Notes: a model not told the origin generated them from the sequence alone. A stretch of 64,000 bases of DNA from JADKAV01 sp037045455 (GCA_037045455.1 JBAOIN010000003.1:124001-188000), one strand, 5' to 3'. Numbered from the stretch's first letter, positions 1 through 12,163 are shown. Program-made: numbers and translations.

Positions 1-1300
1 GCCACTCGATCCACGCCAGACCGGGGAGTTTCATCTCGGCTCGCAGCCGCAGCAGGGCCGGGGGCTGATGGGCTTCCACCCGCCAGAAGTCGACCGCATC
101 GCCCACCCGGGTCCGATTCGGATCCCGACGGCCGCGCCGCAAACCCACCCCGCCCACGGCCCGATCCACGAGCCCGCGGATCCGCCACATCCAGTTCGCG
201 CTGTACCAGCCGTGTTCACCGCCGATCCCCTCGACCACGTCCCACACCCGGGTGATGTCCGCCTCGACCACCTGCTCGCGGACGTCGGTGTACAACGTGC
301 CGCCCGCCCAATCGGGGTCCTCCGGAAGCGGATCGCTGGGTGCCCCGACGACTGATGCACTGGACCAGCGCGTGGCGACGTCGGCATCCTGCACGCGTTT
401 GATGGCCAGCCGCACCGCCTCCCGGAACGGCAGCAGACCCGCCGGCGGATCGGGAACGACGTCGGCGATGTCGTGGTTTCGGGCGACGACCTCGACCTTC
501 AGCGAGTCGACGAGGGGCCGGGCGATGCCGCTTGGGACGGGGGTCACGAGTCCGACCCAATGGCTGGACAGGCCGGGGGAGAGCAGGTTCACGGGGAACA
601 GCACTCGGCGGGGGAGCCCGGCCACCGAGGCGAAGCCGTGCATCATCCCGGCGTACGTCGTGATGTCGGGTCCACCGATGTCGAATGCGCGATTGATCTC
701 CCCGGGCGCTTCCATGGCGCCGATCAGGTAATGCAGAACATCGCGCACGGCGATCGGCTGTGTGCGCGTGGAGACCCAGCGCGGCGTGATCATGACGGGC
801 AGTCGCTCGGTGAGATAACGCAGCATCTCGAAGGACGCCGACCCCGAACCGATGATGACCCCGGCCCGCAGTTCGACGGTAGGCACACCGCTGGCTCGCA
901 GCGTTCGGCCCACTTCCGCCCTGCTGCGCAAGTGCGGCGACAGTTTGCTCGCCGGGACGTCCGGCACCATGCCGCCGAGGTACACGATGCGGTGCACGCC
1001 CGCCCGTGCGGCTTGCTGCCCGAACACGGTCGCCATATGGCGTTCTTGTTCCTCGAAGCCGTGCCCGGCTGACAGTGAATGCATCAGGTAGTAGGCGCCT
1101 TCTACCCCGGCCATCGCCACAGCCAGCGCATCAGGATCAGCGGCGTCCCCGGCGACGACCTCGACCCGGTCGAACCAGCTGCGCTCGGATAGCCGCTCCG
1201 GGTGGCGGACGAGCACCCGGACCTCGTGCCCGCGGTGCAGTAGTTGTGGGATCAGCCGACCGCCGATGTACCCGGTGGCACCGGTGACGAGCAGGCGCAT
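1..1300 (-). CDS. SDR-family oxidoreductase with C-terminal DUF2867 domain (3' end off window)
   Basis: An uninterrupted frame runs from an ATG at 1300 to the left edge (433 residues visible, no stop). The N-terminus is a Rossmann fold with the nucleotide-binding motif GATGYIG at residues 7-13, typical of atypical short-chain dehydrogenases of the YbjT/NmrA type that bind NAD(P). The last part visible carries the DUF2867 signature: a GWYSANWMW segment, then GGVGLRRGRRDP, then DFWRVE and LRAEMKLPGLAW. The substrate is unknown; members are annotated as NAD-dependent epimerase/dehydratase-like proteins. The frame holds to the first bases of the window, so only the last few residues should be missing. 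The family call is firm; the function is not. Confidence 0.85.
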   Translation of the reverse strand, partial: MRLLVTGATGYIGGRLIPQLLHRGHEVRVLVRHPERLSERSWFDRVEVVAGDAADPDALAVAMAGVEGAYYLMHSLSAGHGFEEQERHMATVFGQQAARAGVHRIVYLGGMVPDVPASKLSPHLRSRAEVGRTLRASGVPTVELRAGVIIGSGSASFEMLRYLTERLPVMITPRWVSTRTQPIAVRDVLHYLIGAMEAPGEINRAFDIGGPDITTYAGMMHGFASVAGLPRRVLFPVNLLSPGLSSHWVGLVTPVPSGIARPLVDSLKVEVVARNHDIADVVPDPPAGLLPFREAVRLAIKRVQDADVATRWSSASVVGAPSDPLPEDPDWAGGTLYTDVREQVVEADITRVWDVVEGIGGEHGWYSANWMWRIRGLVDRAVGGVGLRRGRRDPNRTRVGDAVDFWRVEAHQPPALLRLRAEMKLPGLAWIEW

Positions 1301-1335
1301 GGGGCTCAGTTTGGCTCAGGCTCGACAGGTCCGCA

Positions 1336-1746
1336 TCATGACGGCGGATCGAGCAGCAGACCCTTCACCGGTTCGGTGGGCTGGTTGACCATGGCATGTG
1401 CGGCCATCACCAGGTACTCCCACATCTGGTCGTCGAGTTCAGAGGGCAGCTGCTGCTTGTCCAGCGCGGCCCGCATGTGCTTGAGCCAAAGGTCACGGTG
1501 ATACTCGTCGATGCCGAATGGCTGATGGCGCATCCGCAACCGCGGGTGACCACGTTCGTCGCTATAGGTGCGGGGACCCCCCCAGTACTGCTCGAGGAAC
1601 ATACGCAGCCGGCGTTCGGCAGGACCGAGGTCCGCCTCGGGGTACATGGCGCGCAGTTCCGGGTCGCTGCTGACACCGACGTAGAACTCGGCTACGAGCG
1701 CCGCGAAGAAGGCTTCGCCGCCGAATTCGTCATAGGCGGTGGACAT
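1336..1746 (-). CDS. glbO: group II truncated haemoglobin (GlbO/trHbO)
   Basis: 136 residues, the usual size for trHbO. Recognisable haem-pocket positions are Tyr22 (B10) in AEFYVGV, the family signature FLEQYWGGPRTYS at 50-62, proximal His74 (F8) in RMRHQPF and Trp87 (G8) in RDLWLKH. The protein should bind haem and O2 in the cytoplasm; mycobacterial GlbO is linked to oxygen or peroxide/nitrosative chemistry, and that role is inferred here by homology. ATG at 1746 is the only sensible start. It lies just downstream of the mscS-type gene on the same strand, so co-transcription is possible. Confidence 0.95.
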   Translation of the reverse strand: MSTAYDEFGGEAFFAALVAEFYVGVSSDPELRAMYPEADLGPAERRLRMFLEQYWGGPRTYSDERGHPRLRMRHQPFGIDEYHRDLWLKHMRAALDKQQLPSELDDQMWEYLVMAAHAMVNQPTEPVKGLLLDPPS

Positions 1747-1755
1747 GACACAAAC

Positions 1756-2664
1756 CTACTTCGCCGCCGGCGGCTGCGAGCCAGGTGGGAACGGCCGCGC
1801 GACCACCGGGACCCGCACACCGCGGCGGTCGAACTCCTCCTTGATCCGCACCCGGATGGCCCGGGTGAGCGGGATCTGCTTCTCCGGTGCGGCCTTGGCC
1901 AGTACCCGGATGAACATGGCATCCCCGGACACCGACTCGACTCCGGCGAAGGAGGGCTTGCCCAGCAGCATCTCGTCGTACTGCGGGTCGGCGTACATGT
2001 CCTCGGCCACCGCTTGGATCGCTTCGCGCACCACGTCCAGGCTCTCGTCGTAGGCGATCGGGATGTCGACCGAGGCCAGTGTCCAGCCCTGCGACTGGTT
2101 GGCCACGCGCAGGATCTCGCCGTTGCGGACGTACCAGACCACACCGGACAGATCTCGTAGCCGGGTGATCCGCAGCGTGATGTCCTCGACCACACCCACG
2201 GCTTCCCCGAGGTCGACCATGTCGCCGACGCCGTACTGATCCTCGAAGACCAGGAAGATGCCGGACAGGTAGTCCTTGACCAGACTCTGCGCGCCGAAGC
2301 CGAGCGCCACACCCACAACCCCGGCGCTGGCAAGCAGGGGTGCGACGTCGATGCCGAGCAGCGGCAGCAGGAGTAACAGCGAGATGATCAGCACCGTCGC
2401 TGTGATGATCGAGCGCAACAGCGTGCCGATCGCCTCGGCCCGTTGCTTGCGCCGTTGTGACATCAGCACTTCGCTGAGTTCCTGGGTGCGCTCGGCGCGG
2501 CGAGCCTCGCCCAGCCGCTCCCTGCGGCCCTTCTCGGCCATCCGTTTCACAATCCGGTCGAGGATCCTCACGAGGATGAAACGGATCACCACTGCGACGA
2601 CGACGATGATCAGGACTTGCAGGGGGACACCCTGCAAGAACTCCCAGACGTTGGAGGCCGACAC
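1756..2664 (-). CDS. MscS-family mechanosensitive channel
   Basis: About 302 residues from a GTG at 2664 (VSASNVWEFLQ). A longer in-frame start at 2742 would overlap the divergent LapA-like gene and adds a poor N-terminus, so it was rejected. Two hydrophobic segments (about residues 10-30 and 75-105) precede the pore-lining helix and beta-domain typical of MscS: an Ala/Gly-rich stretch LLASAGVVGVALGFGAQ, then DYLSGIFLVFEDQYGVGD. The N-terminal linker between the membrane segments is charged and rich in Arg and Glu. The protein would gate solutes at the membrane under hypo-osmotic stress. The C-terminus is short and Pro-rich. Confidence 0.9.
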   Translation of the reverse strand: MSASNVWEFLQGVPLQVLIIVVVAVVIRFILVRILDRIVKRMAEKGRRERLGEARRAERTQELSEVLMSQRRKQRAEAIGTLLRSIITATVLIISLLLLLPLLGIDVAPLLASAGVVGVALGFGAQSLVKDYLSGIFLVFEDQYGVGDMVDLGEAVGVVEDITLRITRLRDLSGVVWYVRNGEILRVANQSQGWTLASVDIPIAYDESLDVVREAIQAVAEDMYADPQYDEMLLGKPSFAGVESVSGDAMFIRVLAKAAPEKQIPLTRAIRVRIKEEFDRRGVRVPVVARPFPPGSQPPAAK

Positions 2665-2740
2665 CGTTCCATTGTGCCCACACGCGGCTCGCGGGCGGTG
2701 CTGACTGGTTTCGCAGGCCGCGCGCAGACAGAATTGAGCC

Positions 2741-3049
2741 ATGGCTGACGAGGACCAGAACGCACAACAACCCGTGTTCCCCGAGCGTGAGGACCACGTC
2801 TACGGCAAGACGCCGGGAGTGGGGGACTGGAAACGGATCACCCGGCTCAGCCTGCTCGGGCTGCTGGTCGTGTACGCGGTGTTGTTCTTCCTGATGAACA
2901 ACGACACGGTGCCGGTGAGCCTGGTCGTGGCGACAGTGAGCATTCCCCTGGTGTGGGCGCTGTTGCTGTCCTTCGTGCTAGGCGCGGCTGTCATGTACCT
3001 GCTGATGTACCTGCGCCGTCGGGCGGTGCGGAAAGCGCGCCAACCGTGA
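2741..3049 (+). CDS. LapA-domain (DUF1049) small membrane protein
   Basis: 102 residues with a charged N-terminal tail, two transmembrane segments (about 33-52 and 62-86) and a basic C-terminus (YLRRRAVRKARQP). The spacing, the MNNDTVPVSLV turn and the second helix LLSFVLGAAVMYLLMYLRRR match the lipopolysaccharide-assembly-protein-A (DUF1049) domain. In actinobacteria this domain occurs in proteins of unknown role, since there is no LPS. It is divergent from the MscS gene, and its stop codon overlaps the amidase GTG start (GTGA), so the two are probably translated together. Confidence 0.8.
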   Translation: MADEDQNAQQPVFPEREDHVYGKTPGVGDWKRITRLSLLGLLVVYAVLFFLMNNDTVPVSLVVATVSIPLVWALLLSFVLGAAVMYLLMYLRRRAVRKARQP

Positions 3050-4438
3050 GCCTGCATGACGTGACGGCCGTGGAACAAGCAGCCGCGATCCGGTCTGGCG
3101 AACTGACGGCAGTCGAGCTCGCTGAGCACTACCTGGCTCGAAGTGAAACCGTGACCGGCGCGTTCGTGGCACTGACGCCAGATGTGGCGCTTGCGCAGGC
3201 GCGGGCCGTCGATGCCGGTGAGGTGACGGGGCCGCTGGCGGGCGTGGTGTGCCCGGTCAAGGATCTGTTCTTCATGCGCGGGTCGTCGACACGGTTCGGT
3301 TCCGTGGCCTACGACTTCCCGGCGATGGACGACGACCACGTCGTGCGCGCGATGCGCGAGGCGGGGCTGGTCTTCACGGGCAAGACCACCACCCCCGAGT
3401 TCGGTCTGCCCTGCTACACCGAGCCGGACCCTTCGGTCAGCGCCCCGGCCCGCAATGTATGGGATTCCGAACGCACCGCCGGTGGCTCGTCGGGCGGGGC
3501 GGCGGTCGCTGTCGCCATCGGGTCTGGCGCCGATCGCACATGGTTCTGACGGCGGCGGCTCGATCCGAATCCCCGCCTCTGCCAACGGTCTGGTCGGCCT
3601 CAAGCCAAGTCGGGGCCGGGTGAGCAACGGCCCGCTGCGCGATCCTGTCGGGGATCTGGTCACCAGCGGTCCGCTGGCCCGCACCGTGGCCGATGCCGCG
3701 GCGCTGCTGGACGCTATGGCAACGCCCTTCCCTGGCGACCCGTATTACGCCCCGCCCCCGGCAACCTCGTTCCTGGATGCCGCGGGCCAGGAGCCGGGGC
3801 GGCTGCGCATCGGGTTTTTCAGCGAGCCGATCATCGCCGACGTCCCGGTGGATCCGCAGGCGCAGACGGCGATGGAGTCAGCTGCTGCCCGGCTCGAGGA
3901 ACTGGGGCATCAGCTGGAGCCGATCGCGCGTCCGTTCGGCCCCGAACTGGTGGTGCAGTTCGAGCACCTCTGGCACGTCCTGGCCCTGCTCACGCCGGTG
4001 ATGCCCGAGGACGAACAGCGACTGCAACCGACGACCCAGTACCTGCGGGAACTGGGCCGTGGCGTCAGCGGCATCGCGCTGGCGCAGGCGGTGTCGTTGG
4101 TCCGGATCCAGACCCGTGCGACGTTGCAGAGTTGGGCTGCGTTCGACGCGGTCCTCACTCCGACCACGAACGGGCCCGCCCCGCTGGTCAGCGATCTGGT
4201 CGACCTCGCCGATCCTGCCCGTGACTTCGACAACCAGAAGGCCTGGGCGGCTTACACCGCGGCGTTCAACATGACCGGACAGCCGGCCATCAGCCTGCCG
4301 TTGCACCGGACGCCGGAGGGGTTGCCGCAGGGCGTGCAGCTCATCGGGCGGATGTACGGCGAAGAAGGTTTGCTCTCGCTGTCAGGACAGATCGAGCGGG
4401 CATACCCGTGGCACGCGGATCGGCCGAGCGCATGGTGA
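3046..4438 (+). CDS. amidase, amidase-signature family (one frameshift)
   Basis: Begins at GTG 3046, overlapping the previous stop. All landmarks of the amidase-signature family are present across two frames: the catalytic Lys in VVCPVKDLFF, the Gly/Ser loop GGSSGGAAVAVA and the nucleophile Ser region HGSDGGGSIRIPAS. The frame breaks at about 3520, where one extra G turns IGLAPIAHGSD into another frame; removing it restores a normal protein of about 463 residues. The length is 3n+1, consistent with a one-base insertion in the assembly. It hydrolyses an unknown carboxamide. The malQ start lies inside its last codons. Confidence 0.85.
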
Positions 4439-6498
4439 CCGCGCGGGAACGGCTGGCGACGTCGTGCGGCGTCGCCACGGAGTACTGGGATCTGGGCGGC
4501 ACGCTGCGGGTCGTCCCGGACAGCACAATCGAGGCGACGTTGGCCGCGCTCGGAGTGCACGCGGGGGAAGACGCCGATTACGAGGCCGCCCTGGCTCAAC
4601 GTCAGCAGGCGCACTGGGACCGGGACCTGCCGCCGTTGCGGGTGGTCCGCGAGCAGGACACCAACGGACCGTGGGTGCACCATCCCGAAGGCAAGCCACC
4701 GCTGATCTGGGTGGAACTGGAGACCGGCGGGCGTCGGTACGACCTGCCGTGCGAACCGCAGGAGACGCACACGATCGCAGGGGTTCGCCGCACCGAGTCA
4801 CGGATTCTGCTGCCGCCCGACTTGCCCTTGGGGTACCACCGACTGTGGATCCAGCAGGACGAAGGCGACCGCGACGACTGCGGGCTGGTGGTCGCTCCCC
4901 GGCGCCTGCCCGAAGCACCCCGCGGCTGGGGGCTGGCGATCCAGTTGTACTCCGTGCGGTCGGGCCGCTCCTGGGGGATTGGTGATTTGGAGGACCTCGC
5001 CGACCTCGGCGTGTGGGCAGCAGACGAACTGGGCGCCGACTTCCTGCTGGTCAATCCACTGCACGCTGCGGCGTTGGTGTCACCGATGGAGAACTCGCCG
5101 TACCTGCCGGGGACGCGCCGGTTCGGACACCCGATCTACATCCGCCCGGAGGGGGTCGAGGAGCACGCCTACTTGTCGCGCTCGGACGCGACCCGCATTG
5201 CAGACATCGGAGACGGCCTGCGGGAGCGCAACGGCAGCGCCGATCTGCTGGACCGCGACGTTGTCTGGGAAGGCAAGCGCGAGGCACTCGAGCTGATTTT
5301 CGAGGTGCCGCGCAGCCCCGCGCGCGACGTCGCGTTCCGGGCCTTCCTCGCCGAGGAGGGCGAGGACCTGCAGGCGTATGCGCGCTGGTGTGTGCTCGCC
5401 GAAGAGTACGGGCCCCGCTGGGACGAGTGGCCCGACTCTGCTGCGCACCACGAACCCGCAGCGCACCGGGTCGAGTTCTACACGTGGCTGCAGTGGATCT
5501 TCGACGAGCAGCTGGAGCACGCACAGCGGCAACTGCTGGCTGCCGGCATGAAGATCGGCATCATTCAGGATCTGGCCATCGGGGTGCACCCCTTTGGTGC
5601 CGCAACCTGGTCGATGGGCGAGTTGCTGACGCGCGGTTTCCGGGTGGGTGCGCCACCGGACATGTTCTCTCCGACCGGCCAGGACTGGAGTCAGCCGCCC
5701 TGGAACCCGGTCGAGTTGGAGAAGGCAGAGTACCTGCCCTTCCGCGACATCCTGCGGTTCGTCATGCGGCACGCCGGCGGTTTGCGGATCGACCACATCA
5801 TCGGGCTGTTCCGGCTGTGGTGGATTCCGCCGGAGGCTGACCCGAAGGACGGGACCTACGTCCGCTACGACCATCAGGCGCTGATCGACATCCTGTGCCT
5901 GGAGGCGGCGCGGGCCGGCGTGACGCTGATCGGCGAGGATCTCGGCACGGTCGAACCGTGGGCACGGGATGTGCTCAGCGACCACGGGATTCTGGGGACG
6001 ACGGTGCTGCTGTTCGAGCGGGAAGGCGACACCGTGCACGACCCGAACGGCTGGCGCACCGAGTGTTTGGCATCGGTCACGGTGCACGACTTGCCGCCGA
6101 CCGCGCAGTACCTGTCGGGCTCGCACATCCGGTTGTGGCAGGAACTCGGGCTGCTGGATCGCCCGTTCGACGAGGCGATGGCGGCTCAGCAGCAAGAGGT
6201 CGCGGCATGGGTCGAGGTGTTGCGCAAGGAAGGTCTGCTGTCCCCGGCGGAGACCCCGAGCGCGACGCAGATCACGGTCGCGATGCACCGGCTGATGTCA
6301 CGCGCCCCCAGCCGGCTGCTCTGTCTGTCGCTGGTCGACGGGGTGGGGGACCTGCGGACCCAGAATCAGCCGGGCACCGATCAGGAGTACCCGAACTGGC
6401 GGGTGCCGCTCACCGACGAGAACGGTCGGTCGGTGTTGATCGAGGACTTGCCCAACACGGACTTGCTGCGGGCTTTGGTCCGGTCGCTGAGCAGGTAG
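4432..6498 (+). CDS. malQ: 4-alpha-glucanotransferase (amylomaltase)
   Basis: 688 residues from ATG 4432; an upstream in-frame GTG at 4408 is possible, but the family normally starts close to the GVATEYWD motif, here residues 13-20. GH77 landmarks are present: NPLHA, SPYLPGTRRFG, the nucleophile-bearing LRIDHIIGLFRLWWIP, the acid/base region LIGEDLGTV, and TVHDLPPTAQYLSG near the C-terminus. The enzyme disproportionates maltodextrins in cytoplasmic glycogen/maltose metabolism. It carries the N-terminal extension common in actinobacterial MalQ. The start overlaps the end of the amidase gene. Confidence 0.95.
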   Translation: MVTARERLATSCGVATEYWDLGGTLRVVPDSTIEATLAALGVHAGEDADYEAALAQRQQAHWDRDLPPLRVVREQDTNGPWVHHPEGKPPLIWVELETGGRRYDLPCEPQETHTIAGVRRTESRILLPPDLPLGYHRLWIQQDEGDRDDCGLVVAPRRLPEAPRGWGLAIQLYSVRSGRSWGIGDLEDLADLGVWAADELGADFLLVNPLHAAALVSPMENSPYLPGTRRFGHPIYIRPEGVEEHAYLSRSDATRIADIGDGLRERNGSADLLDRDVVWEGKREALELIFEVPRSPARDVAFRAFLAEEGEDLQAYARWCVLAEEYGPRWDEWPDSAAHHEPAAHRVEFYTWLQWIFDEQLEHAQRQLLAAGMKIGIIQDLAIGVHPFGAATWSMGELLTRGFRVGAPPDMFSPTGQDWSQPPWNPVELEKAEYLPFRDILRFVMRHAGGLRIDHIIGLFRLWWIPPEADPKDGTYVRYDHQALIDILCLEAARAGVTLIGEDLGTVEPWARDVLSDHGILGTTVLLFEREGDTVHDPNGWRTECLASVTVHDLPPTAQYLSGSHIRLWQELGLLDRPFDEAMAAQQQEVAAWVEVLRKEGLLSPAETPSATQITVAMHRLMSRAPSRLLCLSLVDGVGDLRTQNQPGTDQEYPNWRVPLTDENGRSVLIEDLPNTDLLRALVRSLSR

Positions 6499-6606
6499 TC
6501 AGCCGGTTGAATTGCCGCTGGTAATCCGTGTCGCGCCCACATCGCGACCGCGCGCCAATGTCGCACCATTGCCGACTGGGGAGCGGCGGACTACTCTTCT
6601 GTATCC

Positions 6607-7215
6607 ATGCGGACGATCGCTCTGACACTGGCCACATCGGCGCTCATGCTCGGCACCGCCTCCAACGCGGGTGCTGCGGTAGTCGATCCCAATGAAAAGA
6701 CCACCGTCACCGACATCCAATGGCGCATCGTGTACAGCACCCGGACTCCTGGCAATTGCATGGTCGCGGGGTTCTCCCAGTGGGAGGCGGCCAAGTTCAA
6801 GGGGTGGGATGCCTACAAGCTTTCCATCACCTTCGGCACACCGCCGGCGTCGAGTACCTACAGCGCTTCGGTGTCGCCGCCGCCCCTTTACGACGATCAA
6901 CTCCCGTATCACGACAGCATCGTTTCGCCGCCTAACGGCAGCCACTGGGCGTTGATCGGTGACGGCAGTTTCCGCGCCGGGCCGCCGCCAGCAGAGGCCG
7001 ATTGCCAGGCGATGCTCGCCAGGTCCCAGGCGCAGATTCCGGATAACAAGGTCACGACTTACTTCCGCCGCACGACTGTTTGCGCGACCAAGTTCGACAA
7101 GTTGACCAAAGTGGAGAAGGCCGTCAAGAAGGCCAAGGGCAAGAAGAGCAAGCGCAGGGCCAAGGCGAAACTGGCAGCAGCCAAGTCGTCGTTCACCAAG
7201 GACTGCACCAGGTAG
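6607..7215 (+). CDS. secreted hypothetical protein with Lys-rich C-terminus
   Basis: 202 residues. A clear signal peptide (Met-Arg, hydrophobic core LALATSALML-like, cleavage after SNAGA, about residue 22) points to export by the Sec system. The mature part is Pro/Ser/Tyr-rich with four Cys that could form disulfides (CMVAG, DCQAM, VCATKF, DCTR). The last 40 residues are strongly basic (VEKAVKKAKGKKSKRRAKAK). No family is recognised. It stands alone, 100 bp after malQ, and has no obvious terminator. Confidence 0.7.
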   Translation: MRTIALTLATSALMLGTASNAGAAVVDPNEKTTVTDIQWRIVYSTRTPGNCMVAGFSQWEAAKFKGWDAYKLSITFGTPPASSTYSASVSPPPLYDDQLPYHDSIVSPPNGSHWALIGDGSFRAGPPPAEADCQAMLARSQAQIPDNKVTTYFRRTTVCATKFDKLTKVEKAVKKAKGKKSKRRAKAKLAAAKSSFTKDCTR

Positions 7216-7399
7216 GTGTCGACCACCAAGACCGGCCTAACGCCAGCCTTTGCCGTTGCCTAGTCTTCCGCAGATCCCGTGCCAAGCACCCTGGCCGGGC
7301 ACCCCTATCCCATGCCCCTGAAGCGTCGGCGAAACCTCAGATCAGCGGCACCATGCTCCGCGCGTGATCGGACGCACCAACCATGCCCGCGCCGGGTCT

Positions 7400-9959
<2,560 letters not shown>

Positions 9960-10026
9960 GGGACCATCCTGCCCGATCCGTGCGTCGTGATCCCTATGGC
10001 CCTGCGGCGGGCCTAGGGTGGGCGGC

Positions 10027-10725
10027 GTGGACGTGCAGACGCGCATGAAGCGACTTGTGGCGCAGGCCGCGGTCCAGCGGGTGGAGTCCGGAATGATCCT
10101 GGGTCTGGGCAGCGGCTCGACCGCTGCACTGTTCATCGAGGAGCTGGGCAGGCGCTGGCAGGCCGGCGACGTGACCGGGATCGTCGGAGTGCCCACGTCC
10201 TTCCAGGCCGCGCAACTCGCGCAGCAGTACGGCATTCCGCAGATCACGCTCAACGAGATCGACCACATCGACCTTGCGATCGACGGCGCCGACGAGGTCG
10301 ATCCGGCCAAGAACCTGATCAAAGGCGGCGGAGCGTGTCACACCCGCGAGAAGCTTGTGGACAGCCGGGCCCGGACGTTCGTGGTCGTGGTGGATGCCTC
10401 CAAACTCAGCGACACATTGGGCGCGTCCTTCCCCTTACCGGTGGAGGTCCTGCCCGAGGCCTACCGGCAGGTGATGACGGCGCTGCAGGCCTTGGGTTCG
10501 ACGCCGGAACTGCGCATGGCGGTGCGCAAGGCGGGGCCGGTCGTCACCGATCAGGGCAACCTTGTGATCGATGCGAAGTTCGACGCCATCACCGAACCGG
10601 CCGAGTTGGAGCGCACGATCAACGCCATCCCTGGCGTGCTGGAGAACGGGCTGTTCGTGGGCATGGCCGACGAGGTGCTGGTGGGCGACATCGAGGGCGA
10701 CGAAGCGTCGGTGCGTAGCCTTTAG
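10027..10725 (+). CDS. rpiA: ribose-5-phosphate isomerase A
   Basis: 232 residues from GTG 10027. RpiA motifs are all present: the phosphate-binding LGSGSTAALFI, the acid pair IDGADEVD, the substrate loop KGGGACHTREK and a C-terminal NGLFVGMADEVLVG. It interconverts ribulose-5-P and ribose-5-P in the pentose phosphate pathway. The gene is divergent from pepN (68 bp between starts), and a small membrane-protein gene follows after 2 bp, probably in the same transcript. An alternative GTG nine bases upstream (10018) cannot be excluded. Confidence 0.95.
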   Translation: MDVQTRMKRLVAQAAVQRVESGMILGLGSGSTAALFIEELGRRWQAGDVTGIVGVPTSFQAAQLAQQYGIPQITLNEIDHIDLAIDGADEVDPAKNLIKGGGACHTREKLVDSRARTFVVVVDASKLSDTLGASFPLPVEVLPEAYRQVMTALQALGSTPELRMAVRKAGPVVTDQGNLVIDAKFDAITEPAELERTINAIPGVLENGLFVGMADEVLVGDIEGDEASVRSL

Positions 10726-10727
10726 CC

Positions 10728-11129
10728 ATGTCCTGGATCTGGGTGGTTCTCGGCGCGCTGCTCATCGCGCTCGTCACGTCGGTGCTCATCGGCTTCTTCT
10801 ACTGGCGGCCGCGCGCGCAGAAGCGGGTGACTGCTGCCAGCCAGGCACTGGCTGAGGAACTCCACGGACGACCGCCTCTGCTGATCGCGCCCGCCCAGTG
10901 CCGCAAGGCTGACCTCCGGGACGCCGCATCGCTACCCGGCCTCGGGGTGCTGGCCCTCACCGAGCAGGCGGTTCTCTACTCGACGGGGGAGCGGGTCGTG
11001 ATACTGGCCCGCGACGGCCTCCAGGTGCGCAGCAACGGCACCAACCTGGAGTTCGCGTCGCAGACTCCGCAGGGCCGACTGGTTCTGACACTGCCTGATC
11101 CGGCGCCGTGGATGCAGGCGCTGGCCTGA
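10728..11129 (+). CDS. single-pass membrane protein of unknown function
   Basis: 133 residues, starting 2 bp after rpiA, so very likely co-transcribed. One N-terminal transmembrane helix (residues 4-26, WVVLGALLIALVTSVLIGFF) is followed by a cytoplasmic, mostly beta-strand domain ending in GRLVLTLPDPAPWMQAL. The strand pattern resembles small PH-like or DUF2550-like actinobacterial proteins, but I see no diagnostic motif, so no function is assigned. Confidence 0.7.
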   Translation: MSWIWVVLGALLIALVTSVLIGFFYWRPRAQKRVTAASQALAEELHGRPPLLIAPAQCRKADLRDAASLPGLGVLALTEQAVLYSTGERVVILARDGLQVRSNGTNLEFASQTPQGRLVLTLPDPAPWMQALA

Positions 11130-11177
11130 CTGTCCGGCGGATAGCGAGGCGAGTCGTGTGCGGAGTACGGTCGGCGC

Positions 11178-11420
11178 ATGTCCGCCGAATTCGACGCCGC
11201 CGTCGCCCGTGTCTCCGAACTCAGTCAGGACCCCGGCAACGAGGTCAAGCTTAAGCTCTACGCCCTGTACAAGCAGGCAACGCAGGGAGATGTCGAGGGC
11301 AAGCGCCCCGGTTTCACCAACCCGGTGGGCCGCGCCAAGTACGACGCCTGGACTGAGGTGTCCGGCCTTTCCGCCGAGGAGGCCGAAGCCGCCTACATCG
11401 ACGTGGTCGACGGTCTGTAG
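11178..11420 (+). CDS. acyl-CoA-binding protein (ACBP)
   Basis: 80 residues, the canonical length of the four-helix ACBP domain. The diagnostic acyl-CoA headgroup motif is present: LYALYKQATQGDVEGKRPGF with the following Lys/Tyr/Trp of AKYDAWTEVSGLS. It would bind and buffer medium- or long-chain acyl-CoA in the cytoplasm. ACBP is almost universal in eukaryotes and patchy in bacteria. Its stop overlaps the GTG of the following methyltransferase (TAGTG). Confidence 0.93.
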   Translation: MSAEFDAAVARVSELSQDPGNEVKLKLYALYKQATQGDVEGKRPGFTNPVGRAKYDAWTEVSGLSAEEAEAAYIDVVDGL

Positions 11421-12163
11421 TGCATTGGGACGCCGCTCGGTACGACACGGACTTTTCGTTCGTCACTGACTACGGCGAGGAGCTGCTCGATCTGCTCGAA
11501 CTGCAACCCGGTGCCCGTGTCCTCGACGTGGGGTGTGGGACGGGTGCGCATGCCGGTGCGCTTGCGGCCCGCGGGTATGACGTGTTGGGGGTGGATGTCG
11601 ACAAGGCGATGCTGGAACGCGCTCGGACGTCGCATCCGCGGGCGCGGTTCCTGGCCGCCGATGTGCAGACGATGACATTGGGGGAGACGTTCGATGCTGC
11701 GTTGAGCAACGCTGCGTTGCACTGGATGCCGGATCAGGCCTCGGCATTGGTGTCGATCCGCGCCGCGCTTCTCTCCGGTGCCCCGTTCGTGGCCGAGATG
11801 GGTGGGGCTCACAACGTCGAGATCGTGGACCGGGCGCTGGTCGAGGCGGCGGCTCATCTGGACCTGGAAGTGCCGGCGATCCGCAAGTTCTTCCCGACGG
11901 TCGGGCAGGAGGCCGCGCTGCTGGAGGCGGCGGGTTTTGAGATCTCCTGGATGCGCTGGTTCCCGCGGTGGACGCCGCTGCAGCCGGGTCAGACGCCGGC
12001 CGATTGGTCGCGGGTCTTCCGGGCCGACTTGTGGGAGGCCGTGCCGCGCGATCGGTGGCAGAGCCTGTCGGGTGAAATCGACGCTCGGTGCGGGGAGTTG
12101 CGTTCGGGTGAGCAATGGGCGATCGACTACCGGCGCTTGCGGTTCCTCGCTCACGCAGCTTGA
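11420..12163 (+). CDS. class I SAM-dependent methyltransferase, trans-aconitate methyltransferase-like
   Basis: 247 residues from GTG 11420, overlapping the last base of the ACBP stop. Motif I VLDVGCGTGAHAGAL (SAM binding), the acidic end of strand 2 (GVDVDKAML) and motif IV FDAALSNAALHWMPD are clear. The sequence style (NAALHWMPD, then a Trp-rich lid with WFPRWTPL) resembles trans-aconitate 2-methyltransferases, but the substrate cannot be fixed from sequence. Translational coupling to ACBP suggests the two are made together. Confidence 0.85.
   Translation: MHWDAARYDTDFSFVTDYGEELLDLLELQPGARVLDVGCGTGAHAGALAARGYDVLGVDVDKAMLERARTSHPRARFLAADVQTMTLGETFDAALSNAALHWMPDQASALVSIRAALLSGAPFVAEMGGAHNVEIVDRALVEAAAHLDLEVPAIRKFFPTVGQEAALLEAAGFEISWMRWFPRWTPLQPGQTPADWSRVFRADLWEAVPRDRWQSLSGEIDARCGELRSGEQWAIDYRRLRFLAHAA

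Noticed and set aside
5013..6524. Long plus-strand frames in other phases within malQ
   Set aside because: Typical high-GC shadow frames; malQ itself covers the region with all family motifs.
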